From Rivihabitans pingtungensis (GTDB lineage Bacteria; Pseudomonadota; Gammaproteobacteria; Burkholderiales; Aquaspirillaceae): a DNA stretch of 64,000 bases. The stretch covers positions 62,001 through 126,000 of the forward strand of contig NZ_QJKI01000006.1 of NCBI RefSeq assembly GCF_003201855.1, given 5' to 3'. The number at the start of each line of letters is the position of its first letter. Within the stretch, counting starts at the first letter, position 1. Of this stretch, positions 55,168 to 63,160 are shown piece after piece. The notes under the pieces are model-generated. The model saw nothing but the letters and a program-made list of their open reading frames with translations, did not search any database and was not told the origin of the DNA. Made by a program: the position numbers and the translations under genes.

Positions 55168-56942
55168 CGTTCGCTCCCGTTGAAAAACCCGGCATCGGGC
55201 AGTGCGCCGGCCAGCCCGGCCAGATCCCCGCCATGCACCGCAGGGTGTTCCACCAGAGTGGGGCGCAAAAACACCACCAGTTCGGTGCGCACCAGCCGGT
55301 CGGTTTTGTGACTGAACAAGCGGCCAATGCCGTCCAGCATGCCCAGGCCGGGCAGGCCGTCGCTTTGATTATCCAGCCTGTCCTGGATCAATCCGCCCAA
55401 TACGCCAATCTGGCCACTCATCAGCCGCAGGGTGGATTCCAGCTCGCGCACTTGTACGCGCGGAATCGGGCTGTTCACCCGAGCGTCGGCCAGCGTCACC
55501 GCCGGGTCGCTGACATAGCCGGTGATCTGGGTGATGGTGGGGCGCACATGCAGCGAGACTTCGCCATTGGCGCTGATTTGTGGCTGCACGCTGAGCACGA
55601 TGCCTTCGGGCACGGTATGCAGCGTGCTTTCGTAGTCCACCCGGTCGGGTTTGTCGGCGCCGCCCTCGGTGCGGCGCACCTTGAGGGTGAAATATGGCAT
55701 GTCGCGCACCACTTTCAGCAGTGCTGCCTGATTGTTCAAGGCCATCAGCTTGGGGCTGGACAGCACCCTGGTGCGGCCAAAATGCTCCAGCAGCTTCACC
55801 GCCGAAGTCAGCGAGCCGCTGTGGTAATACAGCAAAGACACCGGATTGGCCCCCAGCGCCCGATCCAGCGGCATCGTGCCGCGCAGGGCAGTGTCTGACA
55901 GCAGATTGCTGCTGTTTTGTACAAACTGCGGCGAAGCGCTGCCGGTCAGCCGCGACCAATCCACCCCGGTTTCAAATTCTCGGGCCAGTTCCACTTCGAC
56001 GATGGTGGCCTCGATCAACACCTGACGGCGGGCGCTGTGAGCAATCTGGCGCAGAAAGCGCCCAACCAGCGCGTGCTGGCGACGGGTGGCGCGCACCGCC
56101 AGCACCCCGGTTTCCAGGTGCAGGCTGACGCGCACGGTTTTGTCTTCGCTGCGCGTTTGTCGCTGGCCGGGCTGTACGCGGGTGTGGCTGAACTTGCTGT
56201 GTTCGCCATCGCGCACGGTGACGCCATTTTCGGGCGCCGTGCCCTGGTTGGCTGATGGCGGATTCAGCTTGCGCGAGCGGGTCTGGCTGTCGGTGTGGGT
56301 GGTGGTGTCGCGGATTTCCTGTTCGCGGTCGATGGTGACGATCTGCACGGTTTCATCCTCACGGCGCAACAGCTCTTCCAGGCTGCTCAGCAGCGAACGC
56401 CAAAAGCGATGCTGGCTGCTGCTGCGCAACTGGGTGCCGGATTGGCTGGCGCGGGCATCGCTGCCCTGGTTTGCGCTGGCCGACACCACTGACGTGACTA
56501 CGCCGCTTTCGCCGCGCGCCTCCCGCTCAATGGCCACGTAATCGACCATATACGATTCGACATAGGGCAAATCAGGGGTAATCAGGTAGGTGTCGCCCTC
56601 GTGTCGCCAGCGGATGTCCACCTGCTGGGCAATGCGTTCCAGCAGTGCTGGCAAGGGCTGGCGAATGGCGTGCAGGGTGACCACGCCATTGATGGCGGGA
56701 TGCACGTCCATGTTCACCTTGGCGTCACGCGCCAGGTTGATCAGGATTTGCTGCACTGGCGAGGCAATGACATTCAGGCTGAAGGTGGGTGTAGTGATTG
56801 CCGCTGGGGCCGGCGGAGGCAGTGGGGCTGGTGGACGCATGGCCGGCGCTTCGGCGCGCATCAGGTGCTCGCTGGGCGCCGGGACAGGCGTGTGCTGGCA
56901 GGCCGTCAGCAGCATGGCACACAGCCAGAAGGCCCGTTTCAT
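55164..56942 (-). CDS. mshL: Secretin, MshL-like, lipoprotein
   Basis: 592 residues. Lipoprotein signal (MLLTAC lipobox at residue ~15). STN/secretin N-terminal domain (LARDAKVNMDVHPAINGVVT), a Ser/Gly-rich insertion, then the secretin core with LIEATIVEVELAREFETGVD and the VPVLGDIP-equivalent region LMSGQIGVLGGLIQDRL. Forms the outer-membrane channel for a pilus or type II-like machine. First gene of the operon; ATGA overlap with the next. Confidence 0.9.
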   Translation of the reverse strand: MKRAFWLCAMLLTACQHTPVPAPSEHLMRAEAPAMRPPAPLPPPAPAAITTPTFSLNVIASPVQQILINLARDAKVNMDVHPAINGVVTLHAIRQPLPALLERIAQQVDIRWRHEGDTYLITPDLPYVESYMVDYVAIEREARGESGVVTSVVSASANQGSDARASQSGTQLRSSSQHRFWRSLLSSLEELLRREDETVQIVTIDREQEIRDTTTHTDSQTRSRKLNPPSANQGTAPENGVTVRDGEHSKFSHTRVQPGQRQTRSEDKTVRVSLHLETGVLAVRATRRQHALVGRFLRQIAHSARRQVLIEATIVEVELAREFETGVDWSRLTGSASPQFVQNSSNLLSDTALRGTMPLDRALGANPVSLLYYHSGSLTSAVKLLEHFGRTRVLSSPKLMALNNQAALLKVVRDMPYFTLKVRRTEGGADKPDRVDYESTLHTVPEGIVLSVQPQISANGEVSLHVRPTITQITGYVSDPAVTLADARVNSPIPRVQVRELESTLRLMSGQIGVLGGLIQDRLDNQSDGLPGLGMLDGIGRLFSHKTDRLVRTELVVFLRPTLVEHPAVHGGDLAGLAGALPDAGFFNGSER

Positions 56943-57321
56943 CGTCCGGACCTGCTGCGTGGCAACATGCCAACAGGGAACCTAATGTACCGATGCTCGC
57001 TCCATCTCATGCACACTGCAACACACGGCATTGTTGACCCCCTGGCCAAGCTGGCTTTGCACGCACTGATAACGTTAGAATGGCCGGCCGGCTCCCATGT
57101 CTGCGTGGTATCGCCAGTCTCTGGCGCGACGCGCAATGGGCACTTCGCGATCGGCTTTGGCTATCTTAATGGCGTTTTACGCCTACGACATAATCCGATG
57201 TGCATGAGGCAGCAATTTTATTGCTGTGATGTGCAAAAAAGCCGCACTTTCCCGTGGCGTATGCGCACAAGTGCGCGCCGGGCCTGTTTTTTCTGCAACC
57301 GCAACGAGATTGACACACACG
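56943..57321. other. Gene-free divergent region between the secretin and mla operons
   Basis: About 380 bases. Contains the promoters of both operons; no convincing -35/-10 pair or repeats identified. In-frame ATGs at 57226 and 57229 could extend MlaF by 32 residues but that segment has no family resemblance. Confidence 0.5.
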
Positions 57322-58134
57322 GTGGAACCAGACGCTTTCATTGAGCTGGACAAGGTCAGCTTTGCCTATGGCTCGCGCCGCATTCTGGACGGCGTCAGCC
57401 TGCGCATTGCGCGCGGCAAGCTCGCCGCCATCATGGGCGGCAGCGGCAGTGGCAAAACCACCTTGCTGCGGCTGATTTCCGGCCAGGTCAAACCCGACAG
57501 CGGCCGCGTCTGGGTGGATGGCCAGGACGTGGCCAAGCTCAACACTGCCGGCCTGTACGCCATGCGCCGGCGCATGGGCATGCTGTTTCAGTTTGGCGCG
57601 CTGTTTACTGATTTATCCGTGCAGGACAACGTCGCCTTTCCGCTGCGCGAACACACCGGCCTGCCAGACACGATGATTCGCGATCTGGTCTTGATGAAAC
57701 TGCAAGCCGTCGGCCTGCGCGGCGCGGCCGGGCTGATGCCGGCCGAGCTGTCTGGCGGCATGGCACGGCGGGTGGCGCTGGCGCGCGCCATTGCACTCGA
57801 CCCCGACCTGATGCTGTACGACGAGCCCTTCACCGGCCTGGACCCCATCGCCCTGGGCACCATTGCCGCGCTGATCAAGCGTCTGAACGACGCGCTGGGC
57901 GCTACGGCGGTGATGGTGACCCACGATGTGCATGTGTCGCTGAACGTGGTGGACGAGGTGTATTTCGTCGCCGACGGCAAAATTGTCGCCAGCGGCACGC
58001 CCGATCAAGTGCGCCACAGCGCCGACCCGTTTGTGCGCCAATTTGTTGACGGCCAGCCGGACGGCCCGGTGCGCCTGCATTACCCGGCCGAGGATTACGC
58101 CTCGCAGCTGGGCCTGGGAGGCCGCCATGGCTGA
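57322..58134 (+). CDS. mlaF: Phospholipid ABC transporter ATPase MlaF
   Basis: ATPase of the Mla system that moves phospholipids between the inner and outer membranes. From the GTG, 270 residues, the usual MlaF length: FIELDKVSFAYGSRRILDGV, Walker A GGSGSGKTTLL, signature LSGGMARRVALARAI and Walker B LMLYDEPFTG. The GTG start is inferred from family length; an in-frame TTG 12 bases earlier is also possible. Overlaps mlaE by eight bases. Confidence 0.92.
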   Translation: MEPDAFIELDKVSFAYGSRRILDGVSLRIARGKLAAIMGGSGSGKTTLLRLISGQVKPDSGRVWVDGQDVAKLNTAGLYAMRRRMGMLFQFGALFTDLSVQDNVAFPLREHTGLPDTMIRDLVLMKLQAVGLRGAAGLMPAELSGGMARRVALARAIALDPDLMLYDEPFTGLDPIALGTIAALIKRLNDALGATAVMVTHDVHVSLNVVDEVYFVADGKIVASGTPDQVRHSADPFVRQFVDGQPDGPVRLHYPAEDYASQLGLGGRHG

Positions 58135-58915
58135 TTCTTCCTCGCGCAACCTGTTTGCCGCATTTGGCCACCGCCTGATTGAAGCGGTGTGGAAGCTCGG
58201 TTTTGTCTGCCGCTTTTTTGCCGCCATCCTGCGCGACTCTGGCGCCAGCCTGCGCCGTTTTCCGCTGGTGATTCGCGAAATCTATTTTGCCGGCGTGCTG
58301 TCGATGATCATCATCGTGGTGTCTGGCATGTTTGTTGGCATGGTGCTGGGCTTGCAGGGCTATTCCACCCTGGTGCGCTTTGGCTCGGCCGATGCACTGG
58401 GCGCGCTGGTGGCACTGTCCTTGCTGCGTGAACTCGGCCCGGTGCTGGCGGCGCTGCTGTTCGCCAGCCGCAGCGGCTCGGCCATCACCGCTGAAATCGG
58501 CCTGATGAAGGCCACCGAACAACTGGACGCCATGGCGGTGATGGCGGTCAACCCGATTGCCCGCGTGGTGGCGCCGCGCTTTTGGGCCGGCGTGCTGTCC
58601 ATGCCGGTGCTGGCGGCCATCTTCAATGTGATGGGGATTTTTGGCGGCTATTTTGTCGGCGTTACCCTGATCGGCCTTGATCACGGCACCTTTTGGTCAC
58701 AAATGCAAAATGCCGTGGACTGGCACACCGACATCGTCAATGGCCTGATCAAAAGCCTGGTGTTTGGCGCGGCAGTGTCGCTGATTGCCGTGTTTGAAGG
58801 CTTTGACGCCAAACCCACCGCCGAAGGGGTGTCTTCGGCCACCACGCGCACCGTGGTGACCTCGGCGCTGACCATTCTGGCGCTGGACTTTGTATTGACA
58901 GCTTTCATGTTCTAA
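58127..58915 (+). CDS. mlaE: Phospholipid ABC transporter permease MlaE
   Basis: 262 residues with five to six membrane helices. Family motifs: LVIREIYFAGVLSMIIIVV, LVALSLLRELGPVLAALLFA and SRSGSAITAEIGLMKATEQL, which includes the conserved EQLDA turn. Inner-membrane permease. SD GGGAGG just upstream of the ATG inside the mlaF end. Confidence 0.95.
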   Translation: MADSSSRNLFAAFGHRLIEAVWKLGFVCRFFAAILRDSGASLRRFPLVIREIYFAGVLSMIIIVVSGMFVGMVLGLQGYSTLVRFGSADALGALVALSLLRELGPVLAALLFASRSGSAITAEIGLMKATEQLDAMAVMAVNPIARVVAPRFWAGVLSMPVLAAIFNVMGIFGGYFVGVTLIGLDHGTFWSQMQNAVDWHTDIVNGLIKSLVFGAAVSLIAVFEGFDAKPTAEGVSSATTRTVVTSALTILALDFVLTAFMF

Positions 58916-58940
58916 CCGCGAACAAGACTGAGAATTTGAG

Positions 58941-59423
58941 ATGAAACGCGCTACGATTGATTTATGGGTGGGGATTTTTGCCGCGCTGGGCTGCGCCGCC
59001 GTGCTGTTTCTGGCGCTGAAAACCGCCAATTTGACCGTGGGCAGCGGGAGCAATGGCACCTATTCGCTGTACGCCGAGTTCGACAATATTGGTGGGCTGA
59101 AAGTCAAAGCGCCGGTGAAGATGGCCGGCGTGGTGGTGGGACGCGTCACCGACATCCGTCTGGACAACAAATCGTTCCGCGCCCGCGCCACCCTGGAAAT
59201 GGACAAGCAATACCAATTCAGCCGCGATGTATCGGCCGAAATCCTCACCTCCGGCTTGCTGGGCGAGCAATACATCGGCCTGTTGCAAGGCGGTGATCCA
59301 GACAACCTGGCGGCTGGCGACACCATCAAGCTGACCTCCTCGGCGCTGGTGCTGGAGCAGCTGATTGGCAAATTCATGCTCAATGCCGCTGAAAAACCGG
59401 CCGCACCGGCCGATAGCCATTAA
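58941..59423 (+). CDS. mlaD: Outer-membrane lipid asymmetry substrate-binding protein MlaD
   Basis: 160 residues: an N-terminal membrane anchor (LWVGIFAALGCAAVLFLAL) and one MCE domain (YSLYAEFDNIGGLKVKAPV, GLLGEQYIGLLQGG). Hexameric ring that carries phospholipid between the periplasmic carrier and MlaFE. Confidence 0.95.
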   Translation: MKRATIDLWVGIFAALGCAAVLFLALKTANLTVGSGSNGTYSLYAEFDNIGGLKVKAPVKMAGVVVGRVTDIRLDNKSFRARATLEMDKQYQFSRDVSAEILTSGLLGEQYIGLLQGGDPDNLAAGDTIKLTSSALVLEQLIGKFMLNAAEKPAAPADSH

Positions 59424-59488
59424 GCGTTGTCGGTTCTGATCTCCGGACAACGCCACGAATACACGATAAATACACGGGATACCAAAAA

Positions 59489-60118
59489 ATGAAGAATCTT
59501 CTGGGCAAGTTACTGATCTGCTGTGCCTTTGTGTCGTTTTCGCTGCACGCCATGGCGGAAACCCCAGACGAACTGGTGCGCGACACCTCGCGCCAGGTGC
59601 TGGACGTGCTCAAGCGCGACAATGGCAAAAACACCAAGAACATCCGTGCTGAAGTGGAAGCGCTGGTGCTGCCCAAGTTCGACTTCACCCGCATGACCGC
59701 GCTGGCGGTAGGCCGTGGCTGGCGTGATGCCACGCCAGACCAGCAAAAACAGCTGACCGACCAGTTCCGCATGCTGCTGGTGCGCACTTATTCGTCCACC
59801 ATGACCCGCTTCAAGAACGCCCAGATCACCGTGCAGGCCAGCGCCCCGGCCGCTGATGCGCGTGAAGTCACCGTGCGCTCGGAAGTCGAGCTGCCGGCCA
59901 ACGCTGGCGACAAGCGCAGCGCCCAGGTGGACTACACGCTGATCAAAACCCCCACCGGCTGGCGCGTCTACAATGTCAGCATCGAAGGCGCCAGCCTGGT
60001 GACCATCTATCGCAACAACTTCAACGACATCCTGCGTCAGGGTGGCCCGGACGCGCTGATTCAGTCGCTGAAGGACAAAAACGACGCCTTGTCCGGTGGC
60101 AAGCATGCCAGCAACTGA
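59489..60118 (+). CDS. mlaC: Periplasmic phospholipid carrier MlaC
   Basis: 209 residues with a signal peptide (LLICCAFVSFSLHAMA). Toluene-tolerance/Ttg2 family: FDFTRMTALAVGRGWRDATP, FRMLLVRTYSSTMTRF and the C-terminal GASLVTIYRNNFNDILRQGG. Shuttles phospholipids between MlaA and MlaD. Its last 14 bases overlap mlaB. Confidence 0.95.
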   Translation: MKNLLGKLLICCAFVSFSLHAMAETPDELVRDTSRQVLDVLKRDNGKNTKNIRAEVEALVLPKFDFTRMTALAVGRGWRDATPDQQKQLTDQFRMLLVRTYSSTMTRFKNAQITVQASAPAADAREVTVRSEVELPANAGDKRSAQVDYTLIKTPTGWRVYNVSIEGASLVTIYRNNFNDILRQGGPDALIQSLKDKNDALSGGKHASN

Positions 60119-60377
60119 CGATGGCCTGACCCTGGCGCTGTCTGGCCCGGTCACCTTCGCCCACACCGCCCGCCTGGCGCGCGAGCTGCGCCCGCGCGCA
60201 GCGGCCGCCCGCGTGCTGGATTGGTCTGCCGTCACCCAGGTGGATTCTTCCGCCGTGGCGCTGATTCTCGAACTGGCGCGCGCCGCTGGCCACGGCCACA
60301 CCCTGCGCCAGCCGCCGGCTGGCTTGTCCAGCCTGATCACCCTGTATGGAGTGGAAGACCTTGTTCGCGCACCGTGA
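60105..60377 (+). CDS. mlaB: STAS-domain subunit MlaB
   Basis: 90 residues. STAS fold with VLDWSAVTQVDSSAVALILE (DSSA loop). Binds MlaF and stabilises the inner-membrane complex. Start at MPATDDG, within the mlaC end; an ATG nine bases earlier is also in frame. Overlaps mlaA by 32 bases. Confidence 0.9.
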   Translation: MPATDDGLTLALSGPVTFAHTARLARELRPRAAAARVLDWSAVTQVDSSAVALILELARAAGHGHTLRQPPAGLSSLITLYGVEDLVRAP

Positions 60378-61128
60378 CCCCCGACGCGCTCGCCGCGTCC
60401 TCCCGGCTCTGTTGGCCGTCAGCCTGCTGGCAGGCTGCGCCGCCGCCACCCCACAAAACCGCTTCGACCCCTACGAAGCTGCCAACCGCAAGGTTCACGC
60501 TTTTAACGACGTGGTTGACCGCGCCGCCCTGCAACCGCTGGCGCGCGGCTATCGCGCCGTGACGCCCGAGCCGGCGCGAGCGGCGGTCAGCAATGTGTTT
60601 GGCAACCTGGAAGACGTGGTCAGTGTGGTCAATCACCTGCTGCAAGGCCAGTTTGCCCGCGCCAGTTCCGACCTGATGCGCGTCGCACTGAATTCCACCC
60701 TGGGCCTGGGCGGGCTGATCGACATCGCCACCCCGGCGGGCCTGCCCTCGTACAAGACTGGCTTTGGCGAAACCCTGGGCCGCTGGGGCTACCAGAACAG
60801 CGCCTATGTGGTGCTGCCGCTGCTGGGGCCTTCCACCGTGCGCGACACGGTCGGCCGCGCCGCCGACATTGCCAGCAATCCGCGCACCTATCTGCTGCCA
60901 GAACCCGCCGACGCCAACGTGGCCACCGGGGTGAATCTGCTCAGCCAGCGCGCCAATGCACTGGAACTGACCGATGCCGCCGACGAAGCCGCGCTGGACA
61001 AATATTCGTTCACCCGCGACGCCTACCTGCAATACCGCCGCACCCGTATCGGCGCAGCGGACAGCCCGGCAATGAACGACGAACCTTCCATCGACGCGCT
61101 GGTGCCGCCAGAAGCGCCGGCCAAATAA
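60346..61128 (+). CDS. mlaA: Outer-membrane lipoprotein MlaA (VacJ)
   Basis: 260 residues. Lipoprotein signal (SLLAGCAA lipobox), then NRFDPYEAANRKVHAFND, LSKQ-free core with STLGLGGLIDIATPAGLPSY and GYQNSAYVVLPLLGPSTVRD. Extracts mislocalised phospholipid from the outer leaflet. Located in the mla operon here, whereas in E. coli it is separate. Confidence 0.95.
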   Translation: MEWKTLFAHRDPRRARRVLPALLAVSLLAGCAAATPQNRFDPYEAANRKVHAFNDVVDRAALQPLARGYRAVTPEPARAAVSNVFGNLEDVVSVVNHLLQGQFARASSDLMRVALNSTLGLGGLIDIATPAGLPSYKTGFGETLGRWGYQNSAYVVLPLLGPSTVRDTVGRAADIASNPRTYLLPEPADANVATGVNLLSQRANALELTDAADEAALDKYSFTRDAYLQYRRTRIGAADSPAMNDEPSIDALVPPEAPAK

Positions 61129-61129
61129 G

Positions 61130-61158
61130 TGCCGCTCACAAACGCACTTGCCGTGCCG
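61130..61158 (+). repeat. Half-copy of the palindromic repeat after mlaA
   Basis: GTGCCGCTCACAAACGC begins two bases after the mlaA stop and matches the family's left arm; CTTGCCGTGC also occurs in copy 2. The right arm is absent; the sequence switches directly to the livF remnant. Confidence 0.6.
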
Positions 61159-61305
61159 CGCTGCAAGTGGCCGACATACGCCTATGTGCTGGAAAACGGC
61201 CAGGTGCACATGCACGGCCCGGCGCGAGAACTGGCGGATGACCCTCGCGTGGTCGAGGCGTATCTGGGGCTGGGGAGCAAGCATCAGGCGATGTTGAGCA
61301 GTTGA
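61159..61305 (+). pseudogene. Remnant of a branched-chain amino-acid ABC ATPase 3' end (livF)
   Basis: Reads ALQVAD, then after a one-base insertion YAYVLENGQVHMHGPARE, then VVEAYLGLGS with a natural stop and terminator. This is the C-terminal tail of LivF-type ATPases (IADYAYVLETG...AYLG). About 48 codons remain; the rest of the gene is absent. Its terminator now serves the mla operon. Confidence 0.75.
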
Positions 61306-61329
61306 GGCTTTTCGGTAAAACCGCTGTAG

Positions 61330-61356
61330 ACGGCCCGATGATCGGGCCGTTTTTTT
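61330..61356 (+). terminator. Rho-independent terminator after the mla operon/livF remnant
   Basis: CGGCCCG-ATGAT-CGGGCCG stem-loop followed by seven T residues. Confidence 0.9.
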
Positions 61357-61444
61357 GTGCGCCAAAGTGCGGGGATTCCAAACGCAGAACGCTGGTGCGC
61401 TGTGGATGGCGCGCTATGCGTGGTGATGGCGCAGCGAGGTGGCT

Positions 61445-61516
61445 GAAATGGGGTAATCGTGGTGGGAAATGGGGTAACGAGCATGCTTAATACCCCAATT
61501 TACGGTAGCATTACCC
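61445..61516. promoter_or_regulatory. Possible operator array upstream of the Fic gene
   Basis: GAAATGGGGTAA occurs twice, 21 bases apart (61445 and 61466). The second faces TACCCCAATTT (61491), making a palindrome with a 14-base spacer, and ATTACCC follows at 61510. The four GGGTA half-sites end about 30 bases before the Fic start, as expected for an autoregulated gene. Confidence 0.55.
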
Positions 61517-61544
61517 TATTCTTTCACTTGCCCAGTATTTGTCC

Positions 61545-62606
61545 ATGCACTCTCTCTCGCCAGACTACCTTGCCAAGCTGCGCTTTGACGCACAGCAGTT
61601 GGCAACATTGCGCGCCTTGGGGGAATGCAGAGGCAAGCAGCAGCTTTTTGTGGTGCAGTCGCCCGAGGTCTTAAGCGATCTGCGACAAGTGGCTGTGGTC
61701 GAGTCCACCGAGTCGTCAAACCGCCTGGAGGGTGTGGTGGTGGCGCCTCATCGGCTCAAGTCACTGGTGCTCAAGAATGCCACGCCGCAAAGCCGTTCCG
61801 AGCAGGAAGTGGCAGGTTACCGCGATGCCTTGGGGCTGATCCACGAAAGTGGCGAGCAGATGCCGTTTTCGGAGGGCACGGTCTTGCAGCTTCACGGCAT
61901 GTTGTACCGCTACATGCCGCAATCTGGCGGACATTGGAAGGCCACGAACAACGACATTGTCGAGCGCCACCCCGATGGCAGCTCACGCATTCGCTTTCGG
62001 CCAGTCGCCGCACACCTTACCCCTATTGCGGTGGCGGACCTGATTGCGCGCTACCGCTTTGCTTTGGACCAGCATTTGGCCGACCCCTTGGTGCTGGCGC
62101 CGCTGGCCATCCTCGATTTTCTGTGCATCCACCCCTTCCCGGATGGCAATGGCCGCATGGCACGGCTGCTGACTTTGCAGCTGCTCTATCACTTCGGCTA
62201 TGCCGTAGGCCGCTTCATCAGCCTGGAGCGTACCTTTGAAGAATCGAAGGAAAGCTACTACGAAACGCTGGAGGCCAGCTCTCAAGGTTGGCACGAGGCT
62301 GCGCACAACATCGCCCCGTGGCTCAACTATTTCTGGGGGGCACTGCTGCGCGCCTACAAAGAATTCGAAGAGCGCGTAGGCGCCATTGAGCACGGACGAG
62401 GCGCCAAAGGCGAGCGCATTCGCGCAGAGATTCTCAAACGCCAACTGCCTTTCTCTATCTCGGACATCGAAGAAGCCTGCCCCGGCATCAGCCGCGACAT
62501 GGTGCGAGTTGTGTTGCGCGCTATGAAAATGGAGGGGTTAATCACGCCAACAGGCAAAGGGCGTGCAGCGAAGTGGTTACACATCGAGGCTGAGGAACAA
62601 ACCTAA
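61545..62606 (+). CDS. Fic-domain protein with inhibitory helix and C-terminal HTH
   Basis: 353 residues. The N-terminal Fic-N helix carries the inhibitory motif SNRLEG (Ser58, Glu62; consensus [S/T]xxxE[G/N]), making it a class II, self-inhibited Fic enzyme. The active-site loop is HPFPDGNGRMAR with catalytic His196, fully consistent with AMP-transferase activity. The C-terminal ~70 residues form a winged helix (FSISDIEEACPGISRDMVRV, GLITPTGKGRAAKWL). Target unknown. Proteins of this type often self-regulate; four operator-like half-sites precede it. Start is the ATG with the family N-terminus; a TTG two codons earlier is unlikely. Confidence 0.92.
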   Translation: MHSLSPDYLAKLRFDAQQLATLRALGECRGKQQLFVVQSPEVLSDLRQVAVVESTESSNRLEGVVVAPHRLKSLVLKNATPQSRSEQEVAGYRDALGLIHESGEQMPFSEGTVLQLHGMLYRYMPQSGGHWKATNNDIVERHPDGSSRIRFRPVAAHLTPIAVADLIARYRFALDQHLADPLVLAPLAILDFLCIHPFPDGNGRMARLLTLQLLYHFGYAVGRFISLERTFEESKESYYETLEASSQGWHEAAHNIAPWLNYFWGALLRAYKEFEERVGAIEHGRGAKGERIRAEILKRQLPFSISDIEEACPGISRDMVRVVLRAMKMEGLITPTGKGRAAKWLHIEAEEQT

Positions 62607-62756
62607 ATGCAACAGCTTCTGACACAACATCAAAGTCTGTACTATGCGTGGCAGCTAACCCGGCGCACGGCCTCGCGAAATCGATCTGGTGGCAGATCGC
62701 TTGGTCAGCGTGGCTCAAGCAGTTCAATGGAACAAGCAAGCTCGCCGCGTTTTTGA
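62607..62756 (+). pseudogene. Truncated N-terminus of a SNF2/DEAD-like helicase
   Basis: Starts one base after the Fic stop. The first 23 codons, including QHQSLYYAWQLTRRTAS, match my recollection of the N-terminus of SNF2-type helicases in restriction/defence islands. After codon 23 the sequence departs and stops at codon 50. The helicase body is missing, so only a deletion remnant remains. The family call is from memory. Confidence 0.45.
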
Positions 62757-62835
62757 GAACAAAGCGGACTGTCTATCTGTGAAAAGCCGTTTGATGGCGG
62801 CCTTGGCGCAGCCAAACCAGCGAGGAGATCACATA

Positions 62836-63148
62836 GTGCAAGCCAACATCAAAGGTCTGGTAGACCGGCTGGAGCTGTCCCAAGCCAAGGCCATGATGCC
62901 TTTGTACGAGGCCATTTCCAACGCCGTCGATGCTATATGAAGCGCATCAAGACGGCTTTAGCAATCACACGATTCACATTCAGCCGGGTGCGTTCGATGA
63001 CCTTGCTCCTCAGCGTGGAGAAGGCTATTGCAAGAATCTCGCGTGCAGCAACGGCTACATCGAAATTATTTTCTATGACAAGCTTCTGAGGGATGCAGCG
63101 CGCAGAAATCGCGCACTCTTCGAGAAGCGTGGTCTGCACAAGAATTAA
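62836..63148 (+). pseudogene. Frameshifted and deleted GHKL-ATPase gene remnant
   Basis: A GTG start follows GAGGAGA by seven bases. The first 34 codons (IKGLVDRLELSQAKAMMPLY, then EAISNAVDAI) match the ATP-binding start of GHKL ATPases found beside DNA methyltransferases. A frameshift follows: the neighbouring frame continues YEAHQDGFSNHTIHIQ, as expected for the next segment, and then loses resemblance. The following 60 codons are unrecognised. The remnant precedes the methyltransferase gene directly. Confidence 0.55.
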
Positions 63149-63160
63149 GGCGGCAAGACT

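Noticed and set aside
61445..61516. Short repeats as a CRISPR array
   Set aside because: Only two direct copies of 12 bases and inverted half-sites, no spacers; better explained as operator sites.
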